NCBI GenBank assembly: GCA_963802415.1
Contig: CAWDIH010000001.1
Location: forward strand, 2,790,001-2,854,000
Direction of reading: 5' to 3'
DNA: 64,000 bases
DNA from: DATAES01 sp963802415
GTDB taxonomy: Bacteria; Actinomycetota; Acidimicrobiia; Acidimicrobiales; JACDCH01
The stretch's first letter is position 1. Every line of letters starts with the position of its first letter. The notes beneath the pieces were generated by a model, which had not been told where the DNA came from, searched no databases, and saw only the letters and a list, made by a program, of their open reading frames with translations. Position numbers and translations under genes: made by a program. Of this stretch, positions 9,144-18,159 are shown piece after piece.

Positions 9144-11690
9144 GTGAGCGAGGATCGAATGGCCAGGCCCATTCTCATGCCGGACCAGCGCGTTCGCGTC
9201 TTCGTGTCCTCGACGATGGAGGAGCTCGCTGCCGAGCGTGCGGCGGTGCGAGATGCCGTCGACCGCCTTCACTTGTCTCCGGTGCTGTTCGAGCTCGGGG
9301 CTCGAGCTCACCCGCCGCAGAGCCTGTACCGGTCGTACCTCGAGCAGAGCCACGTGTTCGTGGGCGTCTACTGGCAGCGGTACGGCTGGGTCGCCCCAGC
9401 GATGGACGTTTCGGGGCTGGAGGACGAGTACCTCCTCGCGTGGGTGAAGCCAAAGTTGATGTACGTCAAGCGCCCAGCGCCGGAACGCGAGGAACGCCTG
9501 GAGGGGCTGCTCGATCGGATCCGGGCGGAGGACGACGTGTCTTACAAGGGGTTCTCCACCGCCGACGAGCTCGAGGGCCTCGTGGCCGCCGATCTTGCCT
9601 TGTTGTTGAGCGAAGCGTTTCTCGTCGAGGCAGACCCCGGCACAAAACCCTCGCGGCCCCGCTTCACCCTGCCGGGGGACGCGACGACCTTTCTCGGCCG
9701 GGCGACCGAACTCGATCACCTGCGCACGCTCATCGAGCGCGACGACGTCCAGCTCGTCACCCTCACCGGCCCCGGGGGCATCGGCAAGACGCGGCTCGCG
9801 CTCCGAGCCGCCGCCGAGGTCGCGCCGGTGTACGAGGAAGGCGCGGCGTTCGTCTCGCTCGGATCCCTACAAGATCCACTCTCGGTTCTCTCCGCCATCG
9901 CGTCTGCTGTGGGTCTGCGAGACAGCAGCGGTATCACGATCGACGCGCTGCGCGCCGATCTCGCAGACCGCTCGCTGCTACTGGTGTTGGACAACTTCGA
10001 GCACGTGATGTCCGCGGCGCAACACCTGCCTGCTCTGCTGCGCGATGCACGGCGATTGAAGGTGTTGGTGACGAGCCGGGAGGCCCTCCGACTTCAGGCC
10101 GAGCACGAGTGGCCGGTGCCGCCCCTCGCTTCCGCCGACGGCGTCCGCATGTTCGCCGAGCGAGCAGCCGCTGTCCGACCCGGATTCAGTGTCGACGAGG
10201 CGAATGCGGCGATCGTCGAGGACATCTGCCGGCGTCTGGAAGACGTCCCGCTCGCCATCGAGTTGGCGGCCGCCCGCACGAAGCTGCTGTCCCTGGAGGC
10301 GATCCTCGAACGCCTCGAACATCGTCTCGACTTCCTCGTCAGTGGCCCCCGTGACCTTCCCGAACGTCAACAGGCGCTGCGCAGCACGATCGAGTGGAGC
10401 TATGACCTGCTCGACGAGGCGGAGCGTCATCTGTTCTCGTCCCTCGGCATCTTCGTCGGCGGCTTCTCGCTGGCTGCCGTGGAAGCGGTCAGCTCCGAAC
10501 GCGCAGGCGATCGTGACGTGCTCGACCTGCTCGCCTCACTGGTCGACAAGAGCTTGTTGCGCGTCGAACCGACCGCCGGCGAACCCCGGTTCCGCATGCT
10601 CGGGATGATCTCCGATTTCGCGAGATCGCGACTCGCGGAGAACGACGACGCCGTCCGCGTCGGACAGCAGCATGCCGAGCACTACCGAGAGGTCAGTCTG
10701 CGGATCGGCGAGGGGGTGCGCGGGCCCGAGCAGCGCGAGTGGCTCCTGGCCCTCGGGGGTGAAGACAGCGGCGAGGCCGGCAACCTTCGCGCCGCGCTGG
10801 CGTGGTTCGTAGAGCACGGGCAGCTGGACGCGTTCGCTGAAATGGCGTGGGCGCTCTGGGTACCGGCGTGGATCAACGGCCGCATCGAGGAAGGGCGGAA
10901 TCTGAGCAGGGCCGCCCTCGACAGCGAGGGTCAGCTGTCGCAGCAGTCCCGCGCTCGACTGCTCGTGATCTCCGGAGCTTTCGGCGTGTGGAGCGGCGAC
11001 CACGCCGATGCGATGGCCGCCCTCGGCGCGGGACGCGACCTTGCTCAGTCGCTGGGCGACGACGAGGTGGTCGCGGCGTCGGTGCTTGCTACGAGCATGA
11101 TCGTCGGACCCTCTGAAGGTGAAGCGCGGTGCGAACAGCTGGCCCAAGAGGCCTTGCTGATGTACCAACGACTCGGCGACGCATGGGGTGAGGCGGCGGC
11201 CCTCAACGCATTGGGCTGGCTCTACGTCGCGCAGGAGCGGTTCGATGGCGCGCAGGAACTCTTCGAGCGAACGCTGTCGAGGTCGCTGTCCGCTGGTGAC
11301 GAGCAGTTCTGCGCGATGGCGGAGGTCAACCTCGCCGAGTACCACCTCGACGGGGGCGACATCGCCGCGGCGACTGATCTGCTCGCCTCATGCGTGCAGC
11401 GCCACCGGTCGCTGCGCCTGATGTACTCGGTGGCTTATCTGCTCGAGGCCGCTGCGCGGTTGACGTCGCAGGGTGGACACAGGACGCGGGCGACGCGACT
11501 GATGGGGGCTGCCTCCCAGCTGAGGGAGGCCGCCGGCGTCTCGGTGTGGGGCAGTCAGCTCGAACGCCGAGCTCGCTTCGTCGCCGAGCTGAGCGCCGCG
11601 CTCGGCCCACCTGTCTTTGAGGATGCCATCGCGGCAGGCGCTCAACTCGGCTACGCGGACGCCCTCGACGAGGTCCCGCGACCGGCCTGA
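9144..11690 (+). CDS. DUF4062-STAND ATPase-TPR protein (NLR-like architecture)
   Basis: A protein of about 848 residues in three parts. Residues 10-115 are a DUF4062 domain (RVRVFVSSTMEELAAERAAV, then YWQRYGWVAP). Residues 180-500 are a STAND/NB-ARC-type NTPase with Walker A TGPGGIGKTRLAL, Walker B SLLLVLDNFEHV, a sensor-like VLVTSREALRL, and DVPLAIELAAAR standing where GxP motifs occur. The rest is helical TPR-like repeats. There is no C-terminal HTH, unlike LAL regulators. GTG 9144 with AGGGGAG upstream is preferred; ATG 9114 is the alternative. DUF4062 is found at the N-terminus of signalling NTPases. A conflict-sensing or regulatory ATPase is inferred; no adjacent effector is recognised. 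Confidence 0.82.
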   Translation: MSEDRMARPILMPDQRVRVFVSSTMEELAAERAAVRDAVDRLHLSPVLFELGARAHPPQSLYRSYLEQSHVFVGVYWQRYGWVAPAMDVSGLEDEYLLAWVKPKLMYVKRPAPEREERLEGLLDRIRAEDDVSYKGFSTADELEGLVAADLALLLSEAFLVEADPGTKPSRPRFTLPGDATTFLGRATELDHLRTLIERDDVQLVTLTGPGGIGKTRLALRAAAEVAPVYEEGAAFVSLGSLQDPLSVLSAIASAVGLRDSSGITIDALRADLADRSLLLVLDNFEHVMSAAQHLPALLRDARRLKVLVTSREALRLQAEHEWPVPPLASADGVRMFAERAAAVRPGFSVDEANAAIVEDICRRLEDVPLAIELAAARTKLLSLEAILERLEHRLDFLVSGPRDLPERQQALRSTIEWSYDLLDEAERHLFSSLGIFVGGFSLAAVEAVSSERAGDRDVLDLLASLVDKSLLRVEPTAGEPRFRMLGMISDFARSRLAENDDAVRVGQQHAEHYREVSLRIGEGVRGPEQREWLLALGGEDSGEAGNLRAALAWFVEHGQLDAFAEMAWALWVPAWINGRIEEGRNLSRAALDSEGQLSQQSRARLLVISGAFGVWSGDHADAMAALGAGRDLAQSLGDDEVVAASVLATSMIVGPSEGEARCEQLAQEALLMYQRLGDAWGEAAALNALGWLYVAQERFDGAQELFERTLSRSLSAGDEQFCAMAEVNLAEYHLDGGDIAAATDLLASCVQRHRSLRLMYSVAYLLEAAARLTSQGGHRTRATRLMGAASQLREAAGVSVWGSQLERRARFVAELSAALGPPVFEDAIAAGAQLGYADALDEVPRPA

Positions 11691-11755
11691 CCCCCGCGCA
11701 TGGCATCCTCGCGACTGGCGGCGGAAACTCCGAGCGCTGGGCAAGGAGCAAAGAG

Positions 11756-12569
11756 ATGGATCAGCCGTATCGCGCGGGAAACGATGTGTACGTCCTCCCC
11801 AGCGGGCTCGACGTACCAGGCGTGGGCAGCCTTCCTGTCAACTCGTTCGTCCTCCTGTCGGAGCAGCCGGTCCTCGTCGACTGTGGCCTGGCGATGGATG
11901 GACCGGAGTACGTCGAATGCCTCAGGACGGTGATCGATCCATCGGACCTGAAGTGGATCTGGCTCACCCATGACGACGCGGATCACACCGGCAACCTGCA
12001 AACCATCATGGACCTGGCCCCGAACGCTCAGCTGGCGACGCACGGCCTGGCCGCTCTGCGCATGGCCACCGTGTGGCCCGTGCCGCTCGATCGGGTACAT
12101 GCGGTGGGGCCGGGGGATCAGCTCGACGTCGGCGATCGCACCCTGCTGGCTCTCCGCCCACCGACATACGACAATCCGATGTCGACGGCGATCTTCGACG
12201 AGACGACTTCGAGCCTCTTCGCAGTCGACTCATTCGGTGCGATTCTGCCTCGTCTTTCGCAGGACATCGACGACTTCGCCGAGGAGGAGCTCGTCGGCGG
12301 CATGGTTGCATGGACCACCTTCGACTCACCGTGGACGCACCTCACCGATCGGACGCTGTTCGCCGAAACCCTCGACGAGGTTCGCAAGCTCGAGCCTGCC
12401 GCGTGTCCTCTCGTCGCACCTTCCGCCGGCGACCGGTCGCATCGACCATCTTCTGAAGGTGGTGGCATCGGTGCCAGAAGCGGAGCCGTTCACCGCGCCC
12501 GACGCGGCAGCTTTTCGCGAAATCGCAGCCGCCATCGGCATGCACAACAACCCCGACCCTTCGGCCTAG
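11756..12569 (+). CDS. MBL-fold metallo-hydrolase, frameshifted near 12404
   Basis: A metallo-beta-lactamase-fold hydrolase of about 270 residues. The metal-binding motif reads THDDADHTGN (second His of the usual HxHxDH replaced by Asp, as in some subfamilies), with DCG earlier and FAVDSFGA later. The first frame is good protein to EPAAC, then loses sense. The frame read from 12405 continues SSHLPPATGRID and ends at the TAG at 12567-12569, matching the C-terminal histidine segment of this family. A single extra base near 12404 explains both. Probably one gene with a sequencing indel; a natural lesion is possible. It follows the STAND gene by 65 bp. Confidence 0.75.
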
Positions 12570-12611
12570 TGGCTCCAGGCGGGTGCGACGATGCGGTAGT
12601 GGCGGAGACGT

Positions 12612-13541
12612 TCAGCGAACAGCGGAGGTTCGTACCGCCATGGCCTGCAAGGTTCGGTCGCGGCGCGCGGCCAGACGGCCGGCGGCACGTCCGACGCGCT
12701 CGATGTACGCCATGAGCGAGTCGCGCGCCGCTTCGGCGGCCGGTGACAGACGCGCGAGGTTCTCGACGTCCCAGTGACGGAGGACCACCGGCTCGAGAAT
12801 CTGGTCGTGATGCAGCTGAAGGTCGTAGATGCCCACGTTCGCGATGGCAGTGGCGTGTTCGGCGAAGTTGGCGATGCCGACGCCGGGCATCTCGAAGTCT
12901 CGAACCTGGCGGTCGATGGAGATGACGGTCGTCGATGGATCGATGGCCAGGGCCGCGGTGACGAGATCGCGGTAGAACAGGAAGTGCAGGTTCTCGTCCG
13001 ACGCCACCCGAGCCATGATCTCGTAGCCGACGTAGTCGTCGAGTTGTTTGCCGGTGTTCCGGTGGGCGATGCGGGTCGCAAGTTCCTGCAGTGCCACGTA
13101 CACGAGGCCGTCGGCCGGCGTCGGCGGCTGGGGTGTGATCCCCGTGCTCACTTGGTGCATCCGTCCGCGTTCGAGGGCGATGGGGTCCACCGCACGCGTC
13201 ACCGTCAGGTAGTCGCGAATCACGATCGAGTGACGTCCTTCTTCGGCGGTCCAACGCCGAACCCACGCGCCCCAGATGCTGTCCGCGCCGAAGAGCGCTT
13301 CGATGGTGCGGAAGTAGTACGGCAGGTTGTCCTCCGTGAGCAGATTGACGAACAGCGCGCTGCGCACGGCGTCCGACGTCGGCGCCTCGTCGGGATCCCA
13401 CCCCTGGCCTGGGGCGACATCGCGGCCCCGGCTCCATGGCACCAGCTCGTGTGGAAACCACTCTTTGGCGGTCCTGTCATGACGCTCGAAGAGCCGCTCG
13501 GCCACCGGCGTGAGTTCGCTCAGCAGGTCGTGTTGGTCCAT
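12612..13541 (-). CDS. Acyl-ACP desaturase (ferritin-like di-iron, DesA type)
   Basis: A 309-residue fatty-acid desaturase type 2, which inserts a double bond into acyl-ACP with O2 and reduced ferredoxin. Di-iron ligand motifs are visible: the ED pair in LLTEDNLPYYF, EEGRHS near residue 122, a further Glu in QELATRIAHRN and DENLHFLFY near 205. Length and motif order match mycobacterial DesA proteins. ATG 13541 follows only 6 bases after a 24-bp palindrome and has no clear ribosome site, suggesting a leaderless or operator-overlapped transcript. Unsaturated fatty-acid supply to membrane lipids is the expected role. Confidence 0.9.
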   Translation of the reverse strand: MDQHDLLSELTPVAERLFERHDRTAKEWFPHELVPWSRGRDVAPGQGWDPDEAPTSDAVRSALFVNLLTEDNLPYYFRTIEALFGADSIWGAWVRRWTAEEGRHSIVIRDYLTVTRAVDPIALERGRMHQVSTGITPQPPTPADGLVYVALQELATRIAHRNTGKQLDDYVGYEIMARVASDENLHFLFYRDLVTAALAIDPSTTVISIDRQVRDFEMPGVGIANFAEHATAIANVGIYDLQLHHDQILEPVVLRHWDVENLARLSPAAEAARDSLMAYIERVGRAAGRLAARRDRTLQAMAVRTSAVR

Positions 13542-13547
13542 CGCGCC

Positions 13548-13571
13548 AGCCTACCTACCAGTAGGTAGGCT
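13548..13571. promoter_or_regulatory. Perfect palindromic operator upstream of the desaturase
   Basis: Two 11-bp arms, AGCCTACCTAC and its exact complement GTAGGTAGGCT, flank a 2-bp centre. The palindrome lies between the desaturase start (13541) and the cyclase start (13638). Its form suits a TetR-family homodimer controlling fatty-acid genes. The cognate repressor is not identified in this window. Confidence 0.7.
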
Positions 13572-13637
13572 CCGTACGGCCGCTGTAGGGTCGCCAGGCA
13601 GCCGTGTGCTCCGTCGTCCAGCGAAAGGAGAACTCGG

Positions 13638-14823
13638 ATGGATCCGCTTCCGCTCCCCGACGATCCGACACTCGCGTCCTTCGCAATCGTGTTGAACGAG
13701 TTGGGTCATGCGTCGCACGTTCTCGATGCGCGATGGCGCATCGTGTTCATCAGCGACGAACTGCGACGGATCATTGGTGATGACGGCGGGTCCACCATCT
13801 CCCGTCTCGGCGAGCACTTGTTCGGATCGAACGACGTTGCGGTCAGAAGGGAGTTCTTCTTCGACGACTGGCTGGAAGGGATCCGAGAGAACTTCCGCCA
13901 GGTTGGGTCCCTTCGTCCTCTTCGACACGGCCGGTGGGCGTGACGAGCTGCGCCAGCTCGTCGATCCCGTGCTCCATGACCTCGTCGACCAGATCGAGCC
14001 TGTCGAGCTCCCGGCTGCTTGGAGTCACCCCGCGCGACGGGCCAGGCACGCCGGGTTGGGCGCCAGGAACAAATTGATGTACCTGCGGGTCCGCGCCGGC
14101 GACGGGACGGTCGCGGGCACCGTCACCCTGGTGAAGCCGGGGGCGGGAATGTCGCAGCTGATGGCGGCCACGGCGATAGCCGACCTCGGCCACCTCGACC
14201 GCATGGCCATGGTGCAACAGCCGGGGCGCCGACCGGCAGCTGTGTTGATGGCTGACATCGAAGCGTCCTCACCGCTGACCCGGCGACTCTCCACGCCCCA
14301 GTACTTCGCCTTCGGTCGCCGCCTCGTCCGATCGGCGGACCAGTGCGTCATCGAACATGGAGGCATCGTCGGCCGCCACGCCGGAGACGGCGTCACCGCC
14401 TTCTTCCTCGCCGAAACGGCGGGATCCGAGTCTGCCGCCGCGCGAGCCTGCATCGAGACCGCCCGGGCGCTCAAGGCCGCTCTCCCGGACATCGCCGCGA
14501 GGAGCGGCCTGCAGACCGACGTGTCCTTCCGCTTCGGTCTGCACTGGGCAGCGACACCATACGTCGGTCGGATCACAACCGCCGGACGAACCGAGGTGAC
14601 CGCCCTGGGCGACGAAGTCAACGAGGCCGCCCGCATCGAAGCATGTGCGACCGGTGGTCGCACCTTCGCCTCGAAGGTGCTCATCGAACGCCTCGACCCA
14701 GTCGACGCAGAGATCCTGGACATCGGCCAGGACCGCGCCACATACATGCCCCTGGGCGACCTGGCCACGGCGACCGAGAAGGCACGCCGCGACGCGCCAT
14801 CAATCGCTGTCTGCGACGTCTAG
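13638..14823 (+). CDS. PAS-like + class III adenylate/guanylate cyclase protein, frameshifted near 13911
   Basis: The first frame (13638 to about 13911) gives a PAS-like start (SHVLDARWRIVFISDELRR). The next frame continues GPFVLFDTAGGRDELRQL and runs to 14823. The C-terminal half is a class III nucleotide cyclase domain: metal Asp in VLMADIEAS, second Asp in GRHAGDGVTAFF, and the transition-state Asn/Arg in EVNEAARIE. Together they form about 395 residues. One indel joins the two halves; sequencing error is likely. ATG 13638 has AAAGGAG upstream. A soluble cAMP-type signalling enzyme with a sensory N-terminus is the best call. It is divergent from the desaturase and overlaps the DinB gene tail-to-tail. 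Confidence 0.75.
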
Positions 14824-15387
14824 GCCAACACGGGCTTCTGTCATCACCAAGGCGAGATCTCGTATGGCGTAGGAGTGGTGCGCCCATTCCTCGAAGATGA
14901 CGTTCTGGAACGCACCGAGGACGATGATTTGGCCACCGAGTCGTGCGCAAAGCCGATCGAGGCCATCGACAGTCGCGTCCGCGATCGTCTCGCGCGCCTC
15001 GACCATCCGACGGCTGCGTGTGTCGAGGACGTCCGCGACGGAAGGTCTTGCGTCGAGATCGAGGCCGAGTTCCGGTCCCGGGGTGAAGAAATCCGGCGGT
15101 AGACCGATCGGATCGTACGGTGACGGCTTCTCGAGCACGAGATCGCCGATCCAGGCGTCGGTCACATTGATGAGATGGCGAAGCGTTTCGATGAAGGACC
15201 ACTCGCCCTTCACGCGTGTATTGAGTTGCTCCTCATCCAGACGTCTCGCCTCCGCGACTGTCTCGGCCCAGAACCCTTCGACCTTGCTCCACGCCGCCAG
15301 CAAGCCCGCCGGCTCGTCAGCCAGCAGACCCAACGGCTCGATGCGCGCCGCCTGCCACGGTGTCAGAGGCGGAGCAATCCTCGTCAT
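14800..15387 (-). CDS. DinB-fold (DinB/DUF664-like) protein
   Basis: A 195-residue helical protein of the DinB/YfiT-like superfamily, metal-binding four-helix-bundle proteins often with thiol-transferase or unknown roles. Signs are the conserved N-terminal histidine segment TLRHLINVTDAWI and the C-terminal HH in EEWAHHSYAIRDL. I start at MTRIAPPLTPW (15387); the longer frame to 15513 is arginine-rich and unlikely. Its 3' end overlaps the cyclase gene by 24 bp. Not related to the DinB DNA polymerase further on. Confidence 0.75.
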   Translation of the reverse strand: MTRIAPPLTPWQAARIEPLGLLADEPAGLLAAWSKVEGFWAETVAEARRLDEEQLNTRVKGEWSFIETLRHLINVTDAWIGDLVLEKPSPYDPIGLPPDFFTPGPELGLDLDARPSVADVLDTRSRRMVEARETIADATVDGLDRLCARLGGQIIVLGAFQNVIFEEWAHHSYAIRDLALVMTEARVGLDVADSD

Positions 15388-15755
15388 CTGCGGATCGTAT
15401 GACGCATCTCGCACCGCGCCAGATCTACGAGCTGTGCGGGAAGCGTGTCGCTCGATCCAGCGGCCCAACCGAACAACATCTTCACCTGGCCGAGTCCGCG
15501 TCGACGTCGCCACCGGTTCGGCGCATCACGACGTCGAGCGGCGGCCACGGTGGACCCTCGCGCAGGGCGCTGAGGAGTTCTCGCGCTATGTCTCGAGGTC
15601 GATGAACCGCAGCCCCTTCTTCGTTCTGAGCACGTTGCTTGGCCCCGCCCCATTCGGCATCGGCCGACTGTCCAAGCACGCGCGCCGGAGAAGTCGCGCT
15701 CCGCCGGTTCCGTGCGCGCACTTGGTCCCGACGCGCAACTGTTCACAATCGGCCG
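15388..15755. other. Intergenic stretch, no confident gene
   Basis: About 370 bp without a convincing gene. On the minus strand two short pieces in different frames (DIARELLSALREGPPWPPLD, and LPAQLVDLARCEMRHTIRR) look protein-like and could be a small frameshifted gene or a relic, but no family is recognised and no ribosome site supports a start. Confidence 0.3.
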
Positions 15756-16610
15756 ATGGGAATGCACGGTGAAATGATCCGGCGGGTGAAGTTCGGGTTT
15801 GTGCTTCCCGGAGGGTCAGCGTCCGAGCAGCTCGACCAAGCGGTGCTGGCCGAGGCCTCTGGCTGGGATGGAGTCTTCGTGTGGGAAGGCGCCTACGGCG
15901 TTGACGCGTGGTCCTTGCTCAGCGCGATGGCAATGCGGACTTCATCCGTCTCGTTGGGCACCATGCTCACTCCTCTGCCGTGGCGTCGGCCGTGGAAAGT
16001 GGCGAGCCAGGCGGCAACGCTGGATCAGCTCTCGGCCGGACGGGCGATCCTGGCGGTCGGACTCGGCTTTCCCGACAGCGGCATGGGCGATCGACGAGAC
16101 GTCATCGGTCGGACGCCTCGCGCCGAGTTGCTCGACGAGGGTCTCGACATCATCGACGCGCTCTGGCGCGGCGAAATCGAACACCACGGTGGCCGATACG
16201 ACCTCGACATCACGCCTGGCCACGTTCTCGAGTTCGTTCCGGTGCAAGAGCCGAGGATTCCAGTCTGGGTCGTCGGTGCTTGGCCACGTCCCAAATCAAT
16301 GCGTCGCGTCCTCAGATGCGACGGCATCCTCCCGGTTGTGTCGGTGCCGGGACGGGACTCACCACTGTCGCCCGAGGATGTGCGGGAGATCGTCGCATGG
16401 CTCGCTGATCATGGCGCACGCACTCACGACGTCGTCATCGAGGGCGTCACACCTTCGCGCGATCCCGACGCTGCCGGGGAAATCGTTCACCCATGGGCCG
16501 ACGCTGGAGCGACGTGGTGGCTCGATCCGCGCTGGCAACTCCCACACCACTCGGCCGAGCGGATGAGCCAGGTCCGGCGTCGACTCGACGCTGGGCCACC
16601 AACGCTGTGA
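15756..16610 (+). CDS. LLM-class flavin-dependent (F420/FMN) oxidoreductase
   Basis: About 284 residues of the luciferase-like monooxygenase superfamily, TIM-barrel enzymes using F420 or FMN. The N-terminal strand VKFGFVLPGG, the segment SLGTMLTPLPWRRPWKVA, and the typical QAATLDQLSAGR with AVGLGFPD are visible. Three in-frame ATGs (15756, 15762, 15774) compete and none has a strong ribosome site. Substrate unknown. No obvious operon partner; the next gene is on the other strand. Confidence 0.82.
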   Translation: MGMHGEMIRRVKFGFVLPGGSASEQLDQAVLAEASGWDGVFVWEGAYGVDAWSLLSAMAMRTSSVSLGTMLTPLPWRRPWKVASQAATLDQLSAGRAILAVGLGFPDSGMGDRRDVIGRTPRAELLDEGLDIIDALWRGEIEHHGGRYDLDITPGHVLEFVPVQEPRIPVWVVGAWPRPKSMRRVLRCDGILPVVSVPGRDSPLSPEDVREIVAWLADHGARTHDVVIEGVTPSRDPDAAGEIVHPWADAGATWWLDPRWQLPHHSAERMSQVRRRLDAGPPTL

Positions 16611-16626
16611 GTCGACGTCGAAGCCG

Positions 16627-17109
16627 CTACGGCGTTGCGTCGAAGATTCGGTAGTCGCCCGAGACGACCGGCACGCTGAACGACAATGGCGGACAAACCG
16701 TCGGTGGCTCCTCGGTGACTGCGAAGCCGGCGATCTCATCACCGCTGCCGCCGTTGTCCACGATGTTCCAGAGTTCGCCTTTGCCGACCACGGTAGGGTC
16801 CTCGGCCTTCACGATCTCGATCCCGACGGTGGCCGTGTTGCCCTGAACGTTGAGGCACGTGACATTCCCGCGCCGCCGCTGTCCGATCTCGGGCACACGA
16901 ATCGTCACGACGCCCCGTGGGTTGGATCCGTCTGCGTCACTTGAAGCGCGAATGTCAACTGTGATCCCGGGGAACGGCGGGTCGGCGCCAAGGTGAGTCG
17001 CGTCTCCGTTCACCGAGTCACGCCCGACTTGTGTCTTCAACACGCTCGCGGGTGTGGTGCTCACGAGCAGCAGCGCAGTGGCGGCGATGAGAATGCCGAG
17101 TGCTCGCAT
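16627..17109 (-). CDS. Secreted hypothetical protein
   Basis: A 160-residue protein of unknown function. MRALGILIAATALLLV starts a classical signal peptide with cleavage expected near residue 22. The mature part is beta-rich and contains two cysteines (VTCLNVQGN and PTVCPPLSF) that may pair. The start at 17109 has GGAGG 8 bases upstream, better than the longer frame. No domain recognised. Confidence 0.7.
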   Translation of the reverse strand: MRALGILIAATALLLVSTTPASVLKTQVGRDSVNGDATHLGADPPFPGITVDIRASSDADGSNPRGVVTIRVPEIGQRRRGNVTCLNVQGNTATVGIEIVKAEDPTVVGKGELWNIVDNGGSGDEIAGFAVTEEPPTVCPPLSFSVPVVSGDYRIFDATP

Positions 17110-17279
17110 CGTCCGCACCTCCATCGAGCGTGTCGCGATACTGGTACGAGCCGCCGCTCGAGTCATGGGCCAAACGTACCCGGCGAGGTCGTCGTGCCCG
17201 ATTGAAAGGCCGCCAACCCCGCGGCTCCGTCGCCGCTCGGGCTAAGTTCGCGGGCGGCGCTCGAATCGTGGGGGCGCGC

Positions 17280-18089
17280 ATGGGTTGGCTCGACCGTCGC
17301 CGTCAACGCAACGCAGAGCGTGCCGCACAACAACGCGCCCAAGCGCGAGCGGCGGAAGTGGCGGCGTGGCAAGCCGAAGACGACGAGGTGCGCCATTTCT
17401 TGGACGAGGCGCGCACCAATCAGGGCGTCGACGACGGGTTCGGGCTCGTGCTCAAACGCAACGAGCGCACGTTCCAGGTGCTCGAAGGCCCATCACTGAT
17501 CGAACCACGCCGGCTCCCCGGACACTGGGAAGGCCGCTCACAGGGATTCTCGATCCCGATCACTAGCGGCGTCCGCTACCGGGTCGGATCCACCAAGGGT
17601 CACTACGTTCAGGGCAACGAGACGCCCACACCGATCGACACCGGCACGGTCACCATCACGAACCAGCGGGTCGTGTTCCAAGGGACCAAGGCGACCCGCG
17701 AGTGGGCGTTCACCAAGGTCCTGGGGGTGCAGCACGTGGACGACCCCAAATGGCCATGGACCGCGATTCAGGTGTCCAACCGTCAGAAGACGAGCGGGTT
17801 CACCTATCCGGCGGAGCTCGCGGGACGGGTGCGGTTCAGGCTCGATCTCGCGTTGGCGCATTTCCACGGCGAGGTGGAGGACTTCATCGCCGACATCGAG
17901 GAACAGGTCGCAGAGCACGAGCTCGAGCGCCCATCCGTGGCGTTGCCAATGCAGGAGGCGCAGCCACCGCCGCAACCTGCGGGCTGGAAGTCCGATCCGA
18001 CCGGACGTCACGAGCGCCGCTACTGGGACGGAAACGACTGGACAGAACACGTCGTCGACGGCGACAGACCCGCAGTGGACCCTGTCTGA
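17280..18089 (+). CDS. DUF2510-domain protein
   Basis: A 269-residue protein. The N-terminus is a short basic, alanine-rich helix or coiled coil (residues 5-45). The middle resembles a PH-like or lipid-binding beta domain (GTVTITNQRVVFQGTKATRE). The last 45 residues form a DUF2510 motif (GWKSDPTGRHERRYWDGNDW), a small domain common in actinobacterial membrane-associated proteins. Function unknown. It is followed by a strong bidirectional hairpin. Confidence 0.75.
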   Translation: MGWLDRRRQRNAERAAQQRAQARAAEVAAWQAEDDEVRHFLDEARTNQGVDDGFGLVLKRNERTFQVLEGPSLIEPRRLPGHWEGRSQGFSIPITSGVRYRVGSTKGHYVQGNETPTPIDTGTVTITNQRVVFQGTKATREWAFTKVLGVQHVDDPKWPWTAIQVSNRQKTSGFTYPAELAGRVRFRLDLALAHFHGEVEDFIADIEEQVAEHELERPSVALPMQEAQPPPQPAGWKSDPTGRHERRYWDGNDWTEHVVDGDRPAVDPV

Positions 18090-18101
18090 CATTCACCTGT
18101 G

Positions 18102-18148
18102 ACCATCGTGCATTGACTCAGCTCCACGCCGAGTCAATGCACGATGGT
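18102..18148. terminator. Perfect 18-bp inverted repeat, bidirectional terminator
   Basis: Arm ACCATCGTGCATTGACTC, 11-base loop, then the exact complement. It lies between two convergent genes ending at 18089 (+) and 18160 (-), so it can terminate both. No long U-tract follows, as is usual in high-GC actinobacteria. Confidence 0.85.
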
Positions 18149-18159
18149 TCCAGCTGAGG

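Noticed and set aside
7209..9719. Very long open frame on the minus strand
   Set aside because: It is antisense to the CoA ligase and the start of the DUF4062 gene; the translation is arginine- and histidine-rich without a domain, typical of high-GC shadow frames.
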